Assembly (NCBI GenBank): GCA_029256005.1 | Contig: JAQSYS010000141.1 | Span: forward strand, 1-7,623 | From: Sedimentibacter sp. | Lineage (GTDB): Bacteria > Bacillota > Clostridia > Tissierellales > Sedimentibacteraceae | Reading direction: 5' to 3' | DNA: 7,623 nucleotides | Shown: positions 5,484-7,623 of the stretch, one piece after another | How the letters are laid out: each line of letters begins with the position of its first letter | Numbering within the stretch: the stretch's first letter is position 1 | The notes under the pieces: generated by a model | Seen by the model: the letters and a program-made list of their open reading frames with translations, nothing else | What the model was told of the DNA's origin: nothing | Databases searched by the model: none | Program-made: the position numbers and the translations under genes

Positions 5484-6854
5484 ATGGAAAATAAGAATAT
5501 ACTTGTAATTGGACTTGGAGTTTCCGGCATTGCCTGCATTAAGGGATTAAGCACAATGGGAGCAAATTTATATGTTTTTGACGAAAGTATACAATCAGTT
5601 GAAAAGTTAAAAGAATTAGAAAATATTAAAGCAGAATATTTTTTTGGAAACAACGAGATAGATAAAATCCATTTTGAAGGACTGGATTTAGCTATTAAAA
5701 GTCCCGGAATAAAATATGAAGTACCCATTATACAGAAATTGAAAGAAAATAATATCAAGATAATAAGCGACATAGAAGCTGCCTACAAAATAACAGAAGC
5801 AACAATTGTATCTATAACAGGTACAAATGGAAAAACAACAACAACTACATTAGTTGGGGAGATAGTAAAAGAAAGCGGTAAAAACTTTAAGGTTACTGGT
5901 AACATAGGGTACGGAATGTTTTATGATGCACTTAATTCAAATAAAAATGACATACTGGTTGCGGAGGTAAGCAGTTTTCAACTTGCAGGAACATATGAAT
6001 ACAAACCTTTCATAAGCATTATTACAAACATTACTCCTGATCATTTGGATTACCATCTGACACTGGAAAATTATGTTGAAGCCAAATTTAAAAACGTAAT
6101 AAATCAAGATGAAAATGATTATGCAATATTAAATTATGAAGATGAAACTATTAGAAATTATTCCGATAAAATAAAAGCAAATAAAATATTTTTCAGTGCA
6201 AGACAAAGTCTTGAGTCAGGCATATTTGTCGAGGACGGAAAGATGATATTTAAACATGATGGAAAAACAGAGTTTATAATAAATACAAAAGATATTTTCA
6301 TACCGGGAACGCATAACCTGGAAAATGCTATGGCTGCTGCTGGTGCTGCACTGGCACTTGGTATTGATGCTGATACTATTGCTCTAGTACTGAAGAATTT
6401 CAAAGGTGTTGAACATCGCTTAGAATTCTGCGGTGAATTTAATGACGTTAAATTTTACAATGATTCTAAAGGAACAAATCCTGATGCCTCCATAAAGGCA
6501 GTTCAAGGAATTGAAAAACCTATAATATTAATAGCAGGCGGTTACGATAAAAAATCTCTTTATGATGATTTTATAAAAGCATTCGATGATAAGGTTAAGG
6601 CTTTGGTGCTATTGGGCCAGACTGCTGATGATATTGATAAATGTGCAAGAAAATATGGGTTTACCAATATATATCATGTTTCAAACATGGATGAAGCAGT
6701 TAGAAAATGCTTTGAATTAAGCATTAAGGGTGATAATGTAGTTTTATCTCCCGCATGTGCCAGCTGGGGCATGTACCCAAACTACGAGGTTAGAGGAAGA
6801 GATTTTAAAGAGAGGGTAAATTATTATGGAGGAATCAGTAAAGAAATCCAGTAG
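5484..6854 (+). CDS. murD: UDP-MurNAc-L-alanine:D-glutamate ligase MurD
   Basis: A 456-residue cytoplasmic Mur ligase that attaches D-glutamate to UDP-MurNAc-L-alanine using ATP; length is normal for the family. The N-terminal Rossmann-like UDP-binding domain starts with ILVIGLGVSG (6-15) and includes KSPGI (72-76). The ATPase domain has the P-loop ITGTNGKTTT (111-120, K117), EVSSFQL (161-167), NITPDHLDYH (182-191) and K201 in NYVEAKFKNVI as the probable carbamylated lysine. The C-terminal domain has HRLEFCGE (311-318), YNDSKGTNPDA (325-335, K329), an AGGYDK loop (351-356) and SPACASWGMYPNYEVRGRDF (422-441), the region that includes the D-glutamate pocket in studied enzymes. The ATG follows AGAGG (5474-5478) by five bases. 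Its last 29 bases overlap the next gene in another frame, which suggests coupled translation. It functions two steps before MraY and just before MurE. Confidence 0.97.
   Translation: MENKNILVIGLGVSGIACIKGLSTMGANLYVFDESIQSVEKLKELENIKAEYFFGNNEIDKIHFEGLDLAIKSPGIKYEVPIIQKLKENNIKIISDIEAAYKITEATIVSITGTNGKTTTTTLVGEIVKESGKNFKVTGNIGYGMFYDALNSNKNDILVAEVSSFQLAGTYEYKPFISIITNITPDHLDYHLTLENYVEAKFKNVINQDENDYAILNYEDETIRNYSDKIKANKIFFSARQSLESGIFVEDGKMIFKHDGKTEFIINTKDIFIPGTHNLENAMAAAGAALALGIDADTIALVLKNFKGVEHRLEFCGEFNDVKFYNDSKGTNPDASIKAVQGIEKPIILIAGGYDKKSLYDDFIKAFDDKVKALVLLGQTADDIDKCARKYGFTNIYHVSNMDEAVRKCFELSIKGDNVVLSPACASWGMYPNYEVRGRDFKERVNYYGGISKEIQ
6811..6828 (+). promoter_or_regulatory. Ribosome binding site and start of ftsW inside murD
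   Basis: AGAGGG (6811-6816) lies nine bases before ATG at 6826-6828, both within the 3' end of murD. It is the only well-placed start for the membrane protein that follows: it puts a short charged N-terminus before the first helix, as expected for SEDS proteins. The GGAGG at 6828-6832 has no start codon at a useful distance downstream. Confidence 0.75.
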
Positions 6855-7623
6855 AAGAACTATTGACTGGGTCTTGGTTTTTATTGTAGTAGTATTGGTA
6901 CTCTTTGGTTTTTTGATGGTTTATAGTTCCAGTTACCCTGACGGTTACTATAAATTTGATGGAGATCCATTTTATTTTCTAAAAAAACAGGTTATTGCCG
7001 CAGTTATCGGACTTGCAGGAATGATTTTTTTTGCAAATATTCCATACAAGATATATTCAAAATTTAATAAGGTAATTTTGATTACATGTATTGGCTTTGC
7101 TTTACTGACAGTTGTGCTGGGCATTGCTTCCAATGGTGCACAAAGATGGATTAATATCGGCGGAATATCACTTCAGCCTTCAGAAATAATAAAAATAGGT
7201 GGCGTTTTATACATGGCTGACTATTTTAATAAAAACAGAAAAAATATGAGCTCTTTTTCAAAAGGTTTTTTGCCTTCTCTAATATACATAGGTTTGTTCT
7301 GTTTATTGATTGCAATGCAGGATGATTTGTCAACGGCAATAATACTTGGAGGAACACTTATAGTTATGTTCTTTTGTTCAGGTGCAAAAATCAGTCATCT
7401 TGCAGCTTTATTTGGTTTAGCTGTGGCAGGAATTGCTGTATTAATTGCAATGCAGCCGTACAGAATAACAAGAGTTATAGTGTTTTTCGATCCATTTAAA
7501 TACAAACAAAATGAAGGTTGGCAGATTATTCAGTCATTATTAGCTCTTGGTACAGGCGGATTATTTGGAATGGGAATAGGGAAAAGTAGACAAAAATTTT
7601 TCTATCTCCCTGAGGCGTACAAT
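6826..7623 (+). CDS. ftsW: FtsW/SpoVE SEDS peptidoglycan glycosyltransferase, N-terminal part (partial)
   Basis: The first 266 codons of a SEDS-family polytopic membrane protein, open to the window end. Full FtsW/SpoVE proteins are roughly 360-400 residues, so about two thirds is seen. After a short basic N-terminus come successive hydrophobic helices (the first at about 14-33, ending in FLMVYSSSY). Conserved landmarks are NGAQRWINIGGISLQPSE (103-120), the QDDLSTA motif (165-171, where QPDLGTA is common), RITRVIVFFDPF (213-224), the GWQIIQSLLALGTGGLFGMG block (231-250) and GKSRQKFFYLPEAYN (252-266). SEDS proteins polymerise lipid II into glycan strands together with a class B PBP; the natural partner here is the SpoVD-like protein upstream. 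The catalytic aspartate of the family lies past the window. FtsW (division) and SpoVE (spore cortex) are not separable by sequence alone, so the symbol is a family name here. Confidence 0.93.
   Translation, partial: MEESVKKSSRRTIDWVLVFIVVVLVLFGFLMVYSSSYPDGYYKFDGDPFYFLKKQVIAAVIGLAGMIFFANIPYKIYSKFNKVILITCIGFALLTVVLGIASNGAQRWINIGGISLQPSEIIKIGGVLYMADYFNKNRKNMSSFSKGFLPSLIYIGLFCLLIAMQDDLSTAIILGGTLIVMFFCSGAKISHLAALFGLAVAGIAVLIAMQPYRITRVIVFFDPFKYKQNEGWQIIQSLLALGTGGLFGMGIGKSRQKFFYLPEAYN

Noticed and set aside
5300..5773. 157-codon open frame on the - strand
   Set aside because: It lies across the end of mraY and the start of murD, both firmly identified on the + strand, and its product resembles no family I know. 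It is an antisense shadow.

Overview
The window is a stretch of a division and cell wall (dcw) gene cluster, all on the + strand. It comes from a low-GC, AT-rich Firmicute, most likely a spore-forming member of the Clostridia. The reasons are the A/T-rich codon use, the strong AAGGAG-type ribosome binding sites, the gene order rsmH-ftsL-spoVD-murE-mraY-murD-ftsW, a class B penicillin-binding protein with a single PASTA domain (SpoVD type), and a MurE of the meso-diaminopimelate type. The genus cannot be fixed from this sequence alone.

Layout: 1-85 is the 3' end of rsmH (16S rRNA methyltransferase). 89-565 is an FtsL-like septal protein. 577-2712 is the SpoVD/FtsI-type transpeptidase. 2713-2973 is a 261-bp gap holding a possible degenerate repeat, a clear intrinsic terminator, a 7-2-7 palindrome and an extended -10 promoter. 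2974-4455 is murE. 4456-4534 is a 79-bp spacer that is mostly an imperfect inverted repeat. 4535-5455 is mraY, apparently missing the last transmembrane helix. 5484-6854 is murD. 6826-7623 is the start of ftsW/spoVE, which overlaps murD by 29 bp and runs off the window.

The terminator and promoter divide the cluster into two transcription units: rsmH-ftsL-spoVD upstream, and murE-mraY-murD-ftsW downstream. MurE and MurD are cytoplasmic ligases that build the UDP-MurNAc peptide. MraY loads it onto undecaprenyl phosphate to make lipid I. FtsW/SpoVE (SEDS glycosyltransferase) and SpoVD (transpeptidase) are the polymerase and cross-linker pair, and FtsL is a bitopic scaffold at the septum. murF, which in many bacteria lies between murE and mraY, is absent here, as in Bacillus subtilis.

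I see no wholly new system. The points most worth following are the short MraY C-terminus, the redox-type cysteine pair and the roughly 50-residue insertion in the SpoVD-like protein, the hairpin element in front of mraY, and the palindrome touching the -35 of the murE promoter.
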